Of a stretch of 15,445 nucleotides of DNA, positions 14,129 through 15,445 are shown piece by piece. Where the stretch lies: the NCBI GenBank assembly GCA_052387815.1, contig JBQTIU010000001.1, positions 1-15,445 of the forward strand, in the 5' to 3' direction. Within the stretch, counting starts at the first letter, position 1. Each line of letters starts with the position of its first letter. Made by a program: the position numbers and the translations under genes. Origin of the DNA: JBQTIU01 sp052387815. GTDB lineage: Bacteria > Pseudomonadota > Alphaproteobacteria > CACIAM-22H2. The notes beneath the pieces were generated by a model. It worked only from the letters and a program-made list of their open reading frames with translations, did no database searches and had not been told where the DNA came from.

Positions 14129-14901
14129 TCGGCGAGCAGGGCCATCGCCTCGGCGTGGGCGCGCGCATCGCCCGCGGCCAGCACATGGCCGTCGGCCGCG
14201 AGCTCGAGCGGGCGGCCGCGCCAATCCGTCATGCGGCCGCCCGCGCCCTCGATCACCGGCACGATGGCGGCCCAGTCATGGGCCTTGAGCCCCGCCTCGA
14301 CGACCAGATCCGCGAAGCCGCTGGCGACCAGCCCGTAGGAATAGCAGTCCCCGCCATAGACCGGCGTCCGGACGGCGCGGCGCACGCGCTCGAAGCGCTC
14401 GAAATCCGGGGCCGAGAAGACGAGCGGCGAGACGCAATAAAGCGCCGCCTGGACAAGCGCCGGACAGGGGCGGGTGCGGACCGGTTGTCCCTGGTGGGTG
14501 GTCGGCCGGCCGGCGCGCCCGACCCAGCGCTCGCCCAGCGCCGGGCAATCGATGACCCCCAGGATCGGCCGGCCGTCGCGGCACAGCGCCACCAGCGTGC
14601 CGAACAGCGGCCGGCCGGTGATGAACGATTTCGTGCCGTCGATCGGGTCGAGGACCCACACATGCGAGGCGCCCGGATTGCTTGGCCCATGCTCCTCGCC
14701 GATCACGCTGTGGGCGGGAAAACTCCGTTCGATGATGGTGCGCATCGCCGCCTCCGCCTCGCGGTCGGCGACGGTCACCGGCGTGCGGTCGGACTTGTCG
14801 ACGACACGGATCGGCGTGCGGAAATAGCGCCGCACGATGGCCCCGGCCGTGTCGGCGAGGCGCTCGGCGGTCGCCAGGAAGGAGTCGATGTCGTCGGCCA
14901 T
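14125..14901 (-). CDS. hisN: Inositol monophosphatase family protein, probably histidinol-phosphatase
   Basis: This 258-residue Mg2+-dependent, Li+-sensitive-type phosphatase has the family metal motifs: the Glu pair in VIGEEHG (66-72), WVLDPIDGTKSF (82-93) with Asp85 and Asp88, and KAHDWAAIVPVIEGAGG (206-222) with Asp209. The segment DRTPVTVADREAE (38-50) resembles the N-terminus of HisN-type histidinol-phosphate phosphatases, which remove phosphate from L-histidinol phosphate in histidine biosynthesis. Inositol-1-phosphatase or CysQ-like activity cannot be excluded, and no his gene lies in the window. The ATG at 14901 fits the family length (about 260). It converges with the methyltransferase gene and lies 72 bases downstream of the PAS-type gene on the same strand, so the two may be co-transcribed. 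Confidence 0.85.
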   Translation of the reverse strand: MADDIDSFLATAERLADTAGAIVRRYFRTPIRVVDKSDRTPVTVADREAEAAMRTIIERSFPAHSVIGEEHGPSNPGASHVWVLDPIDGTKSFITGRPLFGTLVALCRDGRPILGVIDCPALGERWVGRAGRPTTHQGQPVRTRPCPALVQAALYCVSPLVFSAPDFERFERVRRAVRTPVYGGDCYSYGLVASGFADLVVEAGLKAHDWAAIVPVIEGAGGRMTDWRGRPLELAADGHVLAAGDARAHAEAMALLAD

Positions 14902-14973
14902 CGCTAAGTCCGCGCCACTATGGCGCGAAGCGCGGGCCGGCGAAAGAGGGTGCCGGCCGGGACCGCGACGGGA

Positions 14974-15445
14974 TCACTCGCCGCGCACGGTGCGGAAGCT
15001 GAAGGCGCCCAACAGGTAATTGATGTCGCGCTGGTCGTCGGAGAGCGGCAGGAAGACCGAGCGGTACAGCACCTCCTCGCCGTCCTCGCGCGTCCATTTG
15101 CCGGCCACGTAGAGCGGGTTCTTGAGACTGGCGGCGAGCTTTTGAAAGTGAAGAAAACGGCTGCGGATGGCGCGCGGCAGGGCGTTCGCCACCTTCCTTC
15201 CCGTCGGGTCCACGCCGAGCGCAGCGCGCAGCACCGGCCCCGCCTGCTCGAAGGAGTAGTCCTTCGGGGCCCCGGCCACGCGGACCACGAACAGATGGTC
15301 CCACAGCTCGGCGGCGCTCTTGGCCGTCACTTGAGCGCGGGCGGGATAGGGGCGCGGCGCCGCCATCTCGCGCCACCATTCGAGCGCCCGCGAGCAGGCC
15401 CGGCGCTCGACGCCGTCGACATCGGCGAGCGCGGGCGGCCGGGCG
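14974..15445 (-). CDS. PAS domain-containing protein (PAS_5 type), partial at the right edge
   Basis: The frame is open from the window edge to TGA at 14976-14974, at least 156 codons. It resembles the PAS_5-type proteins common in alphaproteobacteria: a tryptophan-containing start (REWWREMAAPRPYPARAQVT), then LWDHLFVVRVAGAPKDYSFE, YVAGKWTREDGEEVLYRSVF and LPLSDDQRDINYLLGAFSFR. An ATG at 15366 is possible, but similarity to the usual W..R....PARA start extends upstream of it, so the real start lies further right or outside the window. These proteins have a single PAS fold and no enzymatic domain. Their role is unknown, perhaps small-molecule sensing. The hisN-like gene lies downstream on the same strand. 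Confidence 0.78.
   Translation of the reverse strand, partial: ARPPALADVDGVERRACSRALEWWREMAAPRPYPARAQVTAKSAAELWDHLFVVRVAGAPKDYSFEQAGPVLRAALGVDPTGRKVANALPRAIRSRFLHFQKLAASLKNPLYVAGKWTREDGEEVLYRSVFLPLSDDQRDINYLLGAFSFRTVRGE

Noticed and set aside
13315..14907. A 530-codon plus-strand frame over the methyltransferase and HisN-like genes
   Set aside because: It is out of frame with the FkbM motifs and antisense to the HisN-like gene, with low-complexity translation.
1..15445. CRISPR array, tRNA or rRNA genes
   Set aside because: I saw no regularly spaced repeats and no tRNA or rRNA signature on either strand. The repeats present are single palindromes or one short tandem pair.
1..15445. A new multi-gene defence or metabolic system
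   Set aside because: Every well-supported gene belongs to a known family. The unusual features are decay, insertion and repeats, and I found no coherent set of unknown genes.

Overview
The window is GC-rich DNA with long open frames on both strands. The gene families point to an alphaproteobacterium, probably near the Rhodospirillales. These include an orphan TAXI-type TRAP binding protein, a PepB-like leucyl aminopeptidase, an ABC importer of the YejABEF type, a PAS_5-type protein and a palindromic repeat beginning GTAGGGG. The taxonomic placement is inferred from gene families and composition. No marker gene is present.

Layout: (1) 1-431 holds no secure gene, only a possible start of a gene leaving the left edge. 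(2) 432-1445 encodes a TAXI TRAP substrate-binding protein whose stop codon lies inside a palindromic repeat. (3) A GST-like gene (minus) and a leucyl aminopeptidase (plus, TTG start) diverge from about 2157-2261. (4) 3656-4842 is a decayed patch. It holds a frameshifted MarR gene, an antitoxin-like HTH gene that has lost its stop codon and reads antisense through the MarR remnant, and an N-terminal scrap of an IS256-family transposase. (5) 4843-5448 encodes the quinone reductase WrbA. (6) 5627-13010 (minus) encodes a YejABEF-type peptide importer. Its binding protein (yejA, 11157-13010) is separated from yejB-yejE-yejF (9450 down to 5627) by 1.7 kb containing an oppositely oriented parD-parE module, a C-terminal IS256 transposase scrap and several short repeats. 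(7) 13064-13117 is a second, composite copy of the GTAGGGG repeat between yejA and an FkbM-type methyltransferase. (8) The methyltransferase converges on a HisN/inositol-monophosphatase-like gene, and their stop codons share one CTAG. A PAS_5-type gene runs off the right edge.

How the genes work together: YejA would bind peptides in the periplasm, YejB and YejE form the membrane channel, and YejF, with two ATPase halves, drives uptake. The leucyl aminopeptidase could degrade imported or turned-over peptides, but nothing here ties the two together. ParD/ParE is a selfish or stabilising module embedded in the importer locus. The other genes (GST, WrbA, HisN-like, FkbM, PAS) look like independent housekeeping or accessory units.

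I found no convincing undescribed multi-gene system. The points of interest are the interrupted yej operon, the decayed regulators with a frameshift and a stop loss, and the palindromic repeats sitting on gene ends.
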